The notes beneath the pieces were generated by a model. The model saw only the letters and a list, made by a program, of their open reading frames with translations. It ran no database searches and had not been told where the DNA came from. 64,000 bases of DNA from CADEDV01 sp048498035 (GTDB taxonomy: Bacteria > Bacteroidota > Bacteroidia > Chitinophagales > Chitinophagaceae), in NCBI GenBank assembly GCA_048498035.1, contig JBEHYT010000001.1:62001-126000 (forward strand). The letters are read 5' to 3'. This document shows positions 53,359 through 62,154 of this stretch, one piece after another; positions within the stretch are counted from its first letter, which is position 1, and the number at the start of each line of letters is the position of its first letter. Position numbers and translations under genes: made by a program.

Positions 53359-54201
53359 ATGGCTATGCGACTGATCGGATATTTGCTGGTAACTTCTTTT
53401 TTCCTGGCTTCCTGTGCACCTAATAACGTTAAACAGGACAACAGCCTGAAAAAATATTTTGATGAAAACAACGCGAATGGATGCTTCGCGCTGCTTGCCA
53501 ACGGAACCAATGAATTTACGATCTATAACCTAGAGCGCTACCGCGATTCCGCATTCGCTCCCGCTTCAACTTTCAAAATTGTAAACGCCCTCATCGGCCT
53601 CCAAACAGGCGTTATTACATCAGATTCCATGATCATTAAATGGGATGGCATCACCAGGCCCGTAGAAGCCTGGAATCACGACCTGACGATGTACAACGCC
53701 TTTCGCGTGTCTGCCGTTCCCTATTTCCAGGAAGTTGCCCGCCGCATTGGCAAAGACACCATGGAAGCCTACCTCAACAGGATTCATTACGGAGCCCGCA
53801 GCGACTCTGATCGCGTTATGCTCACTTCTCCCATTGACACGTTCTGGCTCGACAACTCACTGAAAATTACACCAGACCAACAACTTGGCCTGGTAGAACA
53901 ACTCTATTTTGAAAAAGTGCCGGGCATTTATAAATCCTACCAGCAGACGGTGAAGAATGCGATGCTTTTTGAAAATAACACCAATTATAAGCTGAGTTAC
54001 AAAACCGGCTGGATTTCTTCAAGTCCGCAACATCCCAGCCAGTTGGCGTGGATCACGGGCTGGATTGAGGAAAATGGACATCCTTACTTTTTTGTACTGA
54101 ATTTTGAAACCGCTGACAAAAACGCCGACATTCCCACCATCCGGATGAAAATGCTGAAAGATATTCTGCATCATCTCGGTTTCCTGGAAGGCAAAATGTG
54201 A
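53359..54201 (+). CDS. Class D (OXA-type) beta-lactamase
   Basis: 280 residues from the ATG at 53359, with an internal ATG two codons later. The signal (MRLIGYLLVTSFFLASC) ends in a lipobox, so this is probably a membrane-anchored lipoprotein. Active-site motifs: S70-T-F-K73 with the context FAPASTFKIVNALIGL, S118-A-V, Y144-G-A (instead of Y-G-N), W-L-D-N-S-L and K215-T-G-W. These are the features of OXA enzymes, with the loop YGN changed to YGA. As with the class A gene at 33339, nothing mobile is around it. The spectrum is unknown. Confidence 0.92.
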   Translation: MAMRLIGYLLVTSFFLASCAPNNVKQDNSLKKYFDENNANGCFALLANGTNEFTIYNLERYRDSAFAPASTFKIVNALIGLQTGVITSDSMIIKWDGITRPVEAWNHDLTMYNAFRVSAVPYFQEVARRIGKDTMEAYLNRIHYGARSDSDRVMLTSPIDTFWLDNSLKITPDQQLGLVEQLYFEKVPGIYKSYQQTVKNAMLFENNTNYKLSYKTGWISSSPQHPSQLAWITGWIEENGHPYFFVLNFETADKNADIPTIRMKMLKDILHHLGFLEGKM

Positions 54202-54245
54202 TGACAGGCCAATATTTAGCACATTATTTGCCCTAATTTGGCCTC

Positions 54246-55250
54246 ATGCTTCCATTCAGTTTTCAAAATACCTACCTCGTTTGGCTTTTAGCCGGGCTGG
54301 TTGTTTTTGTTGCACTATTCATTGCCCTGCTGCGATGGAAGAAATCCGTTCAGGCAAAGATGGGAGAACCGAGACTGGTGGCCTGGCTAACACGCAACTT
54401 TTCACCAAGCCGTTTTCTCACCAAATTCATCGTATTATCTGCCGGGTTTACGCTTGGCGTGATAGCTGCCATGAATCCCCGCAAACCCGGCGCTACTGAT
54501 AAAATTGCCCGCAAGGGCATTGATGTGGTAGTGGCGCTGGATGTAAGCAAAAGCATGCTGGCTGCAGACCTGGCTCCCAGTCGCCTGGAACGTGCGCGGC
54601 AGTTTATCAGCAAACTGATGGAGGTGATGCCCAACGATCGTATCGGGCTGGTGCTGTTTGCCGGCCGGGCCTACCTGCAGATGCCACTTACTACGGATCA
54701 CGGTGCTGCACAGCTTTTTGTTTCATCGGCTTCGCCGGATGCAGTGCCCCAGCAGGGCACTGTAGTTAGCGATGCGCTTACCATGAGCATGAATGCCTTT
54801 CCGGAAAAAGAAAAGCGTTTCAAGGCCATTGTCCTGATCTCCGATGGAGAAGAGCATGACGCAGAAGCCGTACGTACTGCGAAGCAACTCCAGGACCGTG
54901 GCGTAATGATCAATACCGTTGGTGTTGGCAGCGCTCAGGGCGCCACCATCATTGATCCGGCTACCGGGCAGGAGAAGCTGGATGAGAACGGCAACATTGT
55001 GGTAACACGTTTAAATGAAGACATGCTAAAGGAAGTGGCTGACGCTACCGGTGGTATTTACGTTCACCTCGAAAGCAGCGATGCAGCTGTAAAAACGATC
55101 CAGGCACAATTATCAAAAATAGACAGCACCACCTTCAGCGATGCGTCCCTGATCAACTATAAAACATTTTTTATGTGGTTTGCCGGAGCGATGCTCGTAT
55201 TGCTGGTTTCAGAAACATTCATTGCTGAACGGAAAAAAGTAATTGCATGA
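54246..55250 (+). CDS. batB: VWA-domain membrane protein, BatB-like
   Basis: 334 residues. Two membrane helices near the N-terminus (12-29, 59-75), a von Willebrand A domain in the periplasm (about 90-290) and a C-terminal helix (309-326). The MIDAS metal site is intact: DVSKSM (D-x-S-x-S), the Thr of PLTTDHG and SDGEEHD. This is the layout of Bat (Bacteroides aerotolerance) proteins, which are linked to oxidative-stress tolerance and envelope integrity. Its stop overlaps the start of batC by 4 bp (ATGA). The usual upstream genes (moxR, DUF58, batA) are not here. Confidence 0.9.
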   Translation: MLPFSFQNTYLVWLLAGLVVFVALFIALLRWKKSVQAKMGEPRLVAWLTRNFSPSRFLTKFIVLSAGFTLGVIAAMNPRKPGATDKIARKGIDVVVALDVSKSMLAADLAPSRLERARQFISKLMEVMPNDRIGLVLFAGRAYLQMPLTTDHGAAQLFVSSASPDAVPQQGTVVSDALTMSMNAFPEKEKRFKAIVLISDGEEHDAEAVRTAKQLQDRGVMINTVGVGSAQGATIIDPATGQEKLDENGNIVVTRLNEDMLKEVADATGGIYVHLESSDAAVKTIQAQLSKIDSTTFSDASLINYKTFFMWFAGAMLVLLVSETFIAERKKVIA

Positions 55251-55861
55251 AGACAGGCCTGGTGATATTGTTGCTATTAGCTGGCGCGCCAATGTTTGCA
55301 CAAGAAGCCAACGAATACATCGTTGCCGGCAACGAAGCCTACCGGCAAAAGCAATATGATCTTGCAGAAACCCAATACCGGAAAGCAATCGACCTGGAAC
55401 CCCGCAATGCAACTGCGCAATTTAATCTTGCCAACACCCTTTTCCGGCGCGGGCAGCTGGACGAAGCCGGCAAACAGTTTGATGCCGTAGCACAAACCGC
55501 CGGAACGGCAGCATTGCGCAGCAAAGCTTTTTACAACAAAGGGGTTTTATTAACCGGGCAAAAGAAGCTGGAAGAAAGCATTGAAGCCTACAAAAACGCC
55601 TTACGGCAGGATCCGGCTGATCAACCCGCACGGGAAAACCTCGAAAAAGCCCTGCAGGAACTAAAAAAGAAGCAACCGCCGCAAAAGAAAAACGATAAGC
55701 CCAAGCCGCAGCAGAACAAACAACAGCAAAAGCAACAGCAGATGAGCCAAAAGGAGGCAGAGCAACGGCTGAAATTGCTGGAACAAAAAGAAAAAGACGT
55801 TCAACAGCGCCTGCAAAAAGCACAGTCGAAAACCGGGACCGGGCAGTCGAAAGACTGGTAG
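55247..55861 (+). CDS. batC: TPR protein, BatC-like
   Basis: 204 residues. Signal peptide MKTGLVILLLLAGAPMFAQ, then two to three tetratricopeptide repeats (about 24-130: AYRQKQYDLAETQYRKAIDLEP, FYNKGVLL..LEESIEAYKNAL). A Lys/Gln/Pro-rich coiled region (135-195) includes QKEAEQRLKLLEQKEKDV, the usual BatC tail. Translationally coupled to batB. The partner genes batD and batE do not follow; the next gene is ispG. Confidence 0.88.
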   Translation: MKTGLVILLLLAGAPMFAQEANEYIVAGNEAYRQKQYDLAETQYRKAIDLEPRNATAQFNLANTLFRRGQLDEAGKQFDAVAQTAGTAALRSKAFYNKGVLLTGQKKLEESIEAYKNALRQDPADQPARENLEKALQELKKKQPPQKKNDKPKPQQNKQQQKQQQMSQKEAEQRLKLLEQKEKDVQQRLQKAQSKTGTGQSKDW

Positions 55862-55928
55862 CGCATACAGGCGGGAATTTGCTTTCTTAAATTAACGTTG
55901 GGCATTTACCGGCTACGCCAGAAATCTC

Positions 55929-55936
55929 TACTTTTG
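55929..55936 (+). promoter_or_regulatory. Candidate -7 element of ispG
   Basis: TACTTTTG is an exact TAnnTTTG. Transcription would begin near 55943, two bases before the ATG at 55945, suggesting an almost leaderless transcript. Confidence 0.42.
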
Positions 55937-55944
55937 TAGTCGAC

Positions 55945-57939
55945 ATGCAATTGTATACACCTTCCCTTTTTCAGTACAGGAGACTGACTACCCGAGAAGT
56001 ACGGATTGGAGATTTGTTGCTCGGAAATGGACATCCTATCCGCGTGCAGACCATGACAACCACTGATACCATGGATACAATTGCTACCGTGGAGCAATCC
56101 ATTCGTTGCATTGAAGCAGGTGCGGAGTTGGTTCGTATTACAGCCCCTTCAAAAAAGGAAGCCGAAAACCTGAAGTTGATCCGGGATGAACTCCATAAAC
56201 GGGGATATCATACTCCATTGGTGGCTGATATCCATTTCACACCAAATGCAGCAGAAATTGCGGCCCGGATTGTTGAAAAGGTTCGCGTGAACCCAGGAAA
56301 TTACGTTGACAAAAAGAAATTTGAGCTGATTGAATATAGCGATGCCGATTATGCAGAAGAGATTGAACGTATCCGCGACCGGTTTACACCGCTTGTAAAA
56401 ATTTGCAAAGAATACGGCACCGCCATGCGAATTGGCACCAACCATGGCTCATTGAGCGACCGCATCATGAGCCGGTATGGTGATACGCCGATGGGAATGG
56501 TGGAAAGCGCCATGGAGTTTTTGCGGATTGCACGCAATGAAAGCTATCACAATATTGTGCTTTCCATGAAGAGCAGTAATCCGCAGGTGATGGTGCAGGC
56601 CTACCGGTTGCTGATCCGTAGTATGGAAGATGAGTTTGGAGAATGTTATCCGCTTCACCTGGGCGTAACGGAAGCGGGTGATGGAGAAGATGGACGGATC
56701 AAATCCGCTGTTGGTATCGGCTCATTGATGGAGGATGGCATTGGTGATACCATCCGGGTGTCACTGACAGAAGACCCGGAATTGGAAATTCCCGTTTGTA
56801 AAGATCTTGTAAAACGGTATAGCCAAAACAGCAGTAATACAAATGTGCCTGCGGCCGGAAAGATCACCTACGATCCTTTCAGCTATCATCGCAGAGACAC
56901 ATTTGAAGTGGATCAGTTGGGTGGAAAACAGGTGCCCGTTGTTATTGCGGATCTGAGCCGGCTGCAACAAATTACACCCACCCATTTGCAAAGCATTGGA
57001 TATACTTATGATGACGCTACCGATAAATGGACAATAGCAGATGCGGCCGCAGATTATGTTTTCACCGGCCACCAATTGCTCAACTTCCCGCTCCCGGGCA
57101 CATTGAAAGCCATTGTGTACCCGGCCACATGGGAGCTGGCGGAAGATAAATCCACCTGTTTCCCAATCTATGACGCAGGAGGATTTGTAAACGCATCCAA
57201 CAGGTCTCAGCGCCTGAATTTTGTAATGCTGGACTGCTTTAGTGACGAGACAACAATCAACGATTATACCCATCTCGACAAGCTGGCGAATGACCCCACC
57301 GTAGTGCTCTGCCTTAGCAGCACCAACGTAAACGCAATGCAGTCGGTACGAAGAATGTTCGTAGAACTTCAACATCGCGGCATCCGGAATCCTGTTGTGT
57401 TGACTACAGATAGTGGCTGGCAAACACCGGATGAACATTTGATTCATTTTGCAACGGAAACGGGTGCCTTGCTGCTGGATGGTTTTGGCGATGGCATTTG
57501 CCTGGGCTATAATAGCAAAGGCGAAATGCAGAATATCCGGGTTAAGGGAAGAACCTACCTGGAGGTAAAGGATATTTACCAGTTTACTAATAATACCGCC
57601 TTCTCCATTTTGCAGGCCACAAGAACGCGTATTTCCAAAACGGAATATATCAGTTGCCCGAGCTGCGGCCGCACCCTGTTTGATCTGCAGGAAACAACCG
57701 CACGGATCCGCTCCCGGACACATCACCTGAAAGGTGTTAAAATTGCCATTATGGGTTGTATTGTAAATGGTCCGGGGGAAATGGCCGACGCAGACTTTGG
57801 CTATGTAGGCAGCGGACCGGGAAAAATCACCCTCTACAAAGGAAAAGAAATTGTAAAAAGAAATGTGAACAGCGAAGTTGCAGTAGACGAACTGATCAAC
57901 CTGCTCAGGGATAATGACGCCTGGGTGGAGCCCTCCTGA
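55945..57939 (+). CDS. ispG: 4-hydroxy-3-methylbut-2-enyl diphosphate synthase, long form
   Basis: 664-residue iron-sulfur enzyme of the MEP isoprenoid pathway, turning MEcPP into HMBPP. The N-terminal TIM barrel (about 20-290) contains VQTMTTTDTMDT, ELVRITAPS, PLVADIHFTP and GTNHGSLSDR. A long insertion (about 290-530) separates it from the C-terminal reductase-like domain with the cluster cysteines of SCPSCGR and MGCIVNGPGE. The insertion is the known Bacteroidota/Chlamydia/plant form, so the length is not an error. Mevalonate genes are not in the window. Confidence 0.96.
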   Translation: MQLYTPSLFQYRRLTTREVRIGDLLLGNGHPIRVQTMTTTDTMDTIATVEQSIRCIEAGAELVRITAPSKKEAENLKLIRDELHKRGYHTPLVADIHFTPNAAEIAARIVEKVRVNPGNYVDKKKFELIEYSDADYAEEIERIRDRFTPLVKICKEYGTAMRIGTNHGSLSDRIMSRYGDTPMGMVESAMEFLRIARNESYHNIVLSMKSSNPQVMVQAYRLLIRSMEDEFGECYPLHLGVTEAGDGEDGRIKSAVGIGSLMEDGIGDTIRVSLTEDPELEIPVCKDLVKRYSQNSSNTNVPAAGKITYDPFSYHRRDTFEVDQLGGKQVPVVIADLSRLQQITPTHLQSIGYTYDDATDKWTIADAAADYVFTGHQLLNFPLPGTLKAIVYPATWELAEDKSTCFPIYDAGGFVNASNRSQRLNFVMLDCFSDETTINDYTHLDKLANDPTVVLCLSSTNVNAMQSVRRMFVELQHRGIRNPVVLTTDSGWQTPDEHLIHFATETGALLLDGFGDGICLGYNSKGEMQNIRVKGRTYLEVKDIYQFTNNTAFSILQATRTRISKTEYISCPSCGRTLFDLQETTARIRSRTHHLKGVKIAIMGCIVNGPGEMADADFGYVGSGPGKITLYKGKEIVKRNVNSEVAVDELINLLRDNDAWVEPS

Positions 57940-57977
57940 AATAATTCAAAAAAACGATAGTACCACAAAACAACAAC

Positions 57978-58793
57978 ATGAAAAAGCTCCTGGCTGGTGC
58001 CCTTATTCTAGCTGCAATTACACTTGTTTCCTGTTTTGAAACAGAAACAAACACGCAAATCAAAGCGGACGGTTCCGGAACTGTCTCGGCTACTGTTGAT
58101 ATGAGCCAGGCCATTGACGCGCTGATGGCAATGAGCAAACAGGGCAAGGAAGAAGAGCAGGAGGAAGTCAATCTCGATACAGTTGTTAATATTCGCACTA
58201 TTACCGACACATCCAGCCTGCTGACTGAAGATGAAAGACGTTTGCTGCACAATCAAACGCTTCACTTAACAATGGTGATGGAAAAAGGCAAGGATAGTAA
58301 AATGATCATTTCGCTGAAAAATTCGTTTGATAACCTGGCTGATCTTACCAAACTCAAGGCCCTTATGCAAACGCCGGCATACGATAAAATTTTTAATAAG
58401 TCGCTGGAGATCCCCGGGTTTAGCAACGGGGATGGTGATGGTGATGCCGACGAGTCGGATCCGGCGGATAACCTCATGGCTTTTATCTCGCCCGACTTTT
58501 TCACCTGTAGTTATAAAAAAGGAGACATTACCTGTTCCCTGGATACTGGTCGTTACAAGGCAGCTCGTACGAAATTAGGACTTGACGCGCAGGATGAAAA
58601 TACCCAGGGGATGATGGAAGTATTGAAGGTGGCCAAATTCACAAATGTGATTGCGGTGCCCGGTAAGATCAAATCGATTGAAGGAGCTTCCATGAAAGAG
58701 GGCGATGAACAGGGAACTGTTTCACAGTCAGGCTCCATGAACGATCTGCTTGAACATCCGGAAAATTATGTCTACCACATTATCTATAAGTAA
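57978..58793 (+). CDS. Lipoprotein of unknown function
   Basis: 271 residues. Signal MKKLLAGALILAAITLVSC with lipobox LVSC, then ETETNTQIKADGSGTVSATVDMSQAI. That opening is typical of a Bacteroidota lipoprotein family with an early DGSG turn, whose function is unknown to me. An acidic Gly/Asp tract (GFSNGDGDGDADESDPAD, about 150-165) may bind calcium. Two cysteines, in the FFTCSYKKGDITCSL segment, could pair. Its 3' end overlaps the start of the lysoplasmalogenase gene by 26 bp in another frame, suggesting one transcript. Confidence 0.8.
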   Translation: MKKLLAGALILAAITLVSCFETETNTQIKADGSGTVSATVDMSQAIDALMAMSKQGKEEEQEEVNLDTVVNIRTITDTSSLLTEDERRLLHNQTLHLTMVMEKGKDSKMIISLKNSFDNLADLTKLKALMQTPAYDKIFNKSLEIPGFSNGDGDGDADESDPADNLMAFISPDFFTCSYKKGDITCSLDTGRYKAARTKLGLDAQDENTQGMMEVLKVAKFTNVIAVPGKIKSIEGASMKEGDEQGTVSQSGSMNDLLEHPENYVYHIIYK

Positions 58794-59454
58794 AAGTAGG
58801 CGGCTGCAAACCGCCTTTGCCGTATTGTTGGTCCTTCACCTGGCAGCGATCATAATCCCGGTGGATGTCTTGCGATGGATTACAAAACCATTGCTGGTTC
58901 CGGTACTCGCAGTTTGGTTTTTAACTACTACAAACAACCGTAAATTCGGCCGTTGGCTGATAATGGCCCTTCTTTTTTCCTGGCTTGGCGACGTTGCGTT
59001 GTTGTGGAGCGGGTCTACTTATTTCATGGTGGGACTGGGCTGCTTCCTGGTAGCCCATCTTTTTTACATTCGTTTGTTTCATGCGGTTCGGATGCAGGAG
59101 GAACTTGCCGGACGGTGGTGGTTGCTGGTACTGGTGGCATTATATTATGCCGCGTTAATTACGCTGTTGATTCCTTTCCTGGGGGATATGAAGAAGCCTG
59201 TGCTGGTTTACGGTATCGTGATAAGCCTGATGCTGCTGATCGCGCTTCACCTGTTTTTTATGCCCCGCGGCAAGGGAGGCGGGTGGATGGCAATCGGCGC
59301 CCTCCTGTTTGTAGCTTCGGATTCGCTGCTGGCCATCGACAAATTTTACCAGCCGTTTCCTGCTGCAGCTGTTCTCATCATGCTTACCTACGGCCTGGCG
59401 CAGTATTGCATAGTGTTTGGGGCCAGGAAATACGTTCACCATTTGTCATCCTAA
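58768..59454 (+). CDS. YhhN/TMEM86-family lysoplasmalogenase-like membrane protein
   Basis: 228 residues from the ATG at 58768; a TTG six codons earlier is less likely. About eight membrane helices fill the chain. The family signature regions are WLITKPLLVPVLAV-like (here WITKPLLVPVLAVWFL), FSWLGDVALLW and ALLFVASDSLLAIDKF. Both conserved Asp-containing motifs (G-D-x-x-L and S-D-S-L-L-A) are present. Members hydrolyse the vinyl-ether bond of lysoplasmalogens, though many bacterial members have not been tested. Start overlaps the end of the preceding lipoprotein gene. Confidence 0.88.
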   Translation: MSTTLSISKSRRLQTAFAVLLVLHLAAIIIPVDVLRWITKPLLVPVLAVWFLTTTNNRKFGRWLIMALLFSWLGDVALLWSGSTYFMVGLGCFLVAHLFYIRLFHAVRMQEELAGRWWLLVLVALYYAALITLLIPFLGDMKKPVLVYGIVISLMLLIALHLFFMPRGKGGGWMAIGALLFVASDSLLAIDKFYQPFPAAAVLIMLTYGLAQYCIVFGARKYVHHLSS

Positions 59455-59476
59455 CGTACTTGCCTACCTTTCCGGT

Positions 59477-60424
59477 ATGAATCGTGTAGATCGTCTTCAT
59501 GCGATATTGACCCATCTGCAAAGCAAGAAGCGGGTAACGGCCCGCGAATTGGCTGACCGGTTCAACTTAAGTCTGCGAACCGTATACCGGGATATAAAGG
59601 CACTTGAAGAAAGCGGCATACCAATCATTGGCGAATCGGGCATTGGTTATTCCGTCATGGAAGGATACCGCTTACCTCCCGTTATGTTTACACCGGAAGA
59701 AGCATCAGCGTTGCTAATGGGTAATAAGTTGGTGCATCAATTTACGGATGCCTCTATTCAAAAGCATTTTGACGCTGCGCTCTTTAAGATCAAATCCGTG
59801 CTGCGCACGGCTGACAAAGAAGAGATGGAAGAACTGGACCGACGTATCGAAATTCGGACGTTGGGTGGCCAGCCGGATGGAGAAGAACAAATGCACCTCA
59901 ACCGCGTACGGGAAGCGATCTTGAAAAAGAAGGTGTTGGATCTTAACTATTTTTCATTTTCCAGGGATGAAGCCGCCCGCAGGGAAGTGGAACCTATCGG
60001 GCTTTTTTATTATGGCAGTAGCTGGCATTTTATTGCCTGGTGCCGCCTGCGAAAGGGCTACCGCGATTTCCGGATGGACCGTATCCGTCAACTAACAACA
60101 ACAGAGTTGTCATTTGATGATAGTCATCACCCAACACTGTCAGAGTATATAGAGCAACTTAAGCAGGAGCGGGAGTTGCATGAAGCTGTCGTAAGTTTTG
60201 ACCCGGGTGAAGCACGCTATATGCAGCATTCAAAGTATTATTTTGGATTTGTGTCTGAAGAAATAAAAGGTGGCCGCGTGCATATGCGTTTCCTGACGGT
60301 TCAACTAGAGGGCTTTTGCCGCTGGTTGCTGAGTTATACCTACCTGGCGTGTATTGAATCGCCACAGTCGCTGAAAAAAGTGATGAAGCGCCTGGTGGCA
60401 GAGTTGAATGATCATTACCGGTAA
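59477..60424 (+). CDS. YafY-family transcriptional regulator (HTH + WYL)
   Basis: 315 residues from the ATG at 59477 (MNRVDRLHAILTHLQSKKRV), the usual beginning of this family. The N-terminal HTH_11 domain has ARELADRFNLSLRTVYRDIKAL; the WYL domain (about 140-230) includes REVEPIGLFYYGSSWHFIAWCRLRKGYRDFRMDRI, and a WCX domain follows (240-310). WYL proteins bind nucleic acids or nucleotide-like ligands and often control stress or defence genes. No obvious target lies beside it. The gene follows the lysoplasmalogenase gene by 22 bp, so it may be co-transcribed. Confidence 0.93.
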   Translation: MNRVDRLHAILTHLQSKKRVTARELADRFNLSLRTVYRDIKALEESGIPIIGESGIGYSVMEGYRLPPVMFTPEEASALLMGNKLVHQFTDASIQKHFDAALFKIKSVLRTADKEEMEELDRRIEIRTLGGQPDGEEQMHLNRVREAILKKKVLDLNYFSFSRDEAARREVEPIGLFYYGSSWHFIAWCRLRKGYRDFRMDRIRQLTTTELSFDDSHHPTLSEYIEQLKQERELHEAVVSFDPGEARYMQHSKYYFGFVSEEIKGGRVHMRFLTVQLEGFCRWLLSYTYLACIESPQSLKKVMKRLVAELNDHYR

Positions 60425-60514
60425 GAAGGGAATACGAATGTGAAAATGGGCGTAATGTACAAGGCATTGTTTTCGGTAAAATTTTCTCCGGGCGCTAGTG
60501 ATGGTGATAATTAA

Positions 60515-60522
60515 TAATTTTG
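60515..60522 (+). promoter_or_regulatory. Candidate -7 element of nadB
   Basis: TAATTTTG is an exact TAnnTTTG, 7 bp before the ATG at 60530. The transcript would start at or next to the start codon, so translation is either leaderless or begins at the second ATG (60539). Confidence 0.42.
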
Positions 60523-60529
60523 CACCTGT

Positions 60530-62137
60530 ATGAATACAATGAAAACAGATTTCCTCGTAATTGGATCCGGCATTGCCGGGTTGACCTATGCGGTAAAAGT
60601 TGCGCAGCATTTTCCCGACCGTAAAGTGCTCGTAATTACCAAAGCCGCGGCTGATGAAACCAATACCAAATATGCGCAGGGTGGAATTGCCGTGGTAAAT
60701 GACCTGGAGAATGACAGTTTTGAAAAGCATATAGAAGATACACTGATTGCCGGCGATGGTTTGTGCAACGAAAAAGTGGTTGAAATTGTAGTAAAAGAAG
60801 GACCTGATCGCGTACGCGAATTAATTGAATGGGGTGCCAAATTTGACAAGGAAGAAGACGGCGACTACAAACGTGGTAAGGAAGGCGGGCATTCTGAGTT
60901 TCGCATTTTACATCATAAAGATGTAACAGGAAAAGAAATGGAACGCGCGCTGCTGGAAGAAGTGGCGAGCCAGAACAATATCGAGATCATTAAGCACTGC
61001 ATTGTGGTGGATATTATTACCCAGCACCATCTTGGGTACCTTGTTACCAAGGCTACGCCCAATGTGGAATGCTATGGTGTGTATGCATTGAACCTGGAAA
61101 CCAACAAGATTGAAAAAATACTTTCGAAAATAACGTTGCTTGCCACCGGTGGCAATGGACAGGTGTACCGGACAACTACCAACCCGGCTATTGCCACAGG
61201 TGATGGCGTTGCTATGGTGTACCGTGCAAAGGGACGAATTGAGAACATGGAATTCATCCAGTTTCACCCCACGGCCCTGTTTGAACCTGCTGTGAAGGGC
61301 CAGGCTTTCCTGATTACTGAAGCCGTGCGTGGAGACGGAGGCATTTTGCGAAATAAAGATGGGGAAGCTTTTATGGAGCGGTATGATCCCCGCAAAGATC
61401 TCGCACCGCGTGATATTGTAGCCCGCGCAATTGATAGTGAAATGAAACGCACCGGTACGGAGCATGTGTGGCTGGATTGCCGTCATTTTAACCTCGAAAA
61501 ATTTGTGGAGCATTTTCCGAATATCTACGAGAAATGCCTGTCGATAGGCATTGACATCACCAAACAAATGATCCCTGTGGCGCCGGCAGCACACTACAGT
61601 TGCGGGGGCATTAAAACGGACGAATGGGGGCACAGCTCCATTCGTAACCTGTACGCCTGCGGCGAATGTGCCAGCACAGGACTGCATGGCGCCAACCGCC
61701 TGGCGAGTAACTCGTTGCTGGAAGCAATGGTATTTGCCCATCGTTGTTATGCCGACGCGGTAGAGCGGATTGGCAAACTTTCATTTCATGAAAAAATTCC
61801 CGACTGGAATGCCCGTGGTACTTCAGAACCACGGGAGATGATCCTTATTACCCAAAGTTTGAAAGAATTGCAACAGGTGATGAGTGATTATGTGGGAATC
61901 GTTCGAAATGACGTCCGTTTGCAACGCGCCATGCGCAGGCTTGATCTTTTGTGGGAAGAAACAGAACAATTGTATGCCAGCAGCACACTTTCTCCTCAGT
62001 TACTTCAATTACGCAGTATGATCACCGTTGGCTACCTGATTGTAAAAGGCGCCAATTTCAGGAAAGAAAGCCGGGGATTGCATTACAATACCGACTATCC
62101 ACAAAAAAGTGAACTGGTGCAGAATATTGTACTGTAG
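60530..62137 (+). CDS. nadB: L-aspartate oxidase
   Basis: 535-residue FAD enzyme oxidising aspartate to iminoaspartate, the first step of de novo NAD synthesis. FAD-binding GSGIAGLTYAVKVAQ, TKYAQGGIAVV, EFIQFHPTAL, the catalytic-region Arg in LAPRDIVARAID, HYSCGGIKTDEWG, and the C-terminal ACGECASTGLHGANRLASNSLLEAMVF are all present. The segment with HPTALF and the length separate it from succinate dehydrogenase flavoprotein. The ATG three codons in (60539) is an alternative start. nadA and nadC are not adjacent. Confidence 0.96.
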   Translation: MNTMKTDFLVIGSGIAGLTYAVKVAQHFPDRKVLVITKAAADETNTKYAQGGIAVVNDLENDSFEKHIEDTLIAGDGLCNEKVVEIVVKEGPDRVRELIEWGAKFDKEEDGDYKRGKEGGHSEFRILHHKDVTGKEMERALLEEVASQNNIEIIKHCIVVDIITQHHLGYLVTKATPNVECYGVYALNLETNKIEKILSKITLLATGGNGQVYRTTTNPAIATGDGVAMVYRAKGRIENMEFIQFHPTALFEPAVKGQAFLITEAVRGDGGILRNKDGEAFMERYDPRKDLAPRDIVARAIDSEMKRTGTEHVWLDCRHFNLEKFVEHFPNIYEKCLSIGIDITKQMIPVAPAAHYSCGGIKTDEWGHSSIRNLYACGECASTGLHGANRLASNSLLEAMVFAHRCYADAVERIGKLSFHEKIPDWNARGTSEPREMILITQSLKELQQVMSDYVGIVRNDVRLQRAMRRLDLLWEETEQLYASSTLSPQLLQLRSMITVGYLIVKGANFRKESRGLHYNTDYPQKSELVQNIVL

Positions 62138-62154
62138 GTCTATCTTTGCAGATC

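Noticed and set aside
56761..57726. 321-codon open frame on the minus strand inside ispG
   Set aside because: It is the antisense shadow of a well-conserved gene; its translation is Cys/His-rich without any motif and it has no upstream signal.
59442..59472. TTTG-N19-TACCTTTC as promoter of the WYL regulator
   Set aside because: Spacing is good, but transcription would begin at or just after the likely ATG at 59477, so the match may be chance.
60908..61741. 277-codon open frame on the minus strand inside nadB
   Set aside because: Antisense shadow of nadB; no recognisable domain, and nadB is full length with all motifs.
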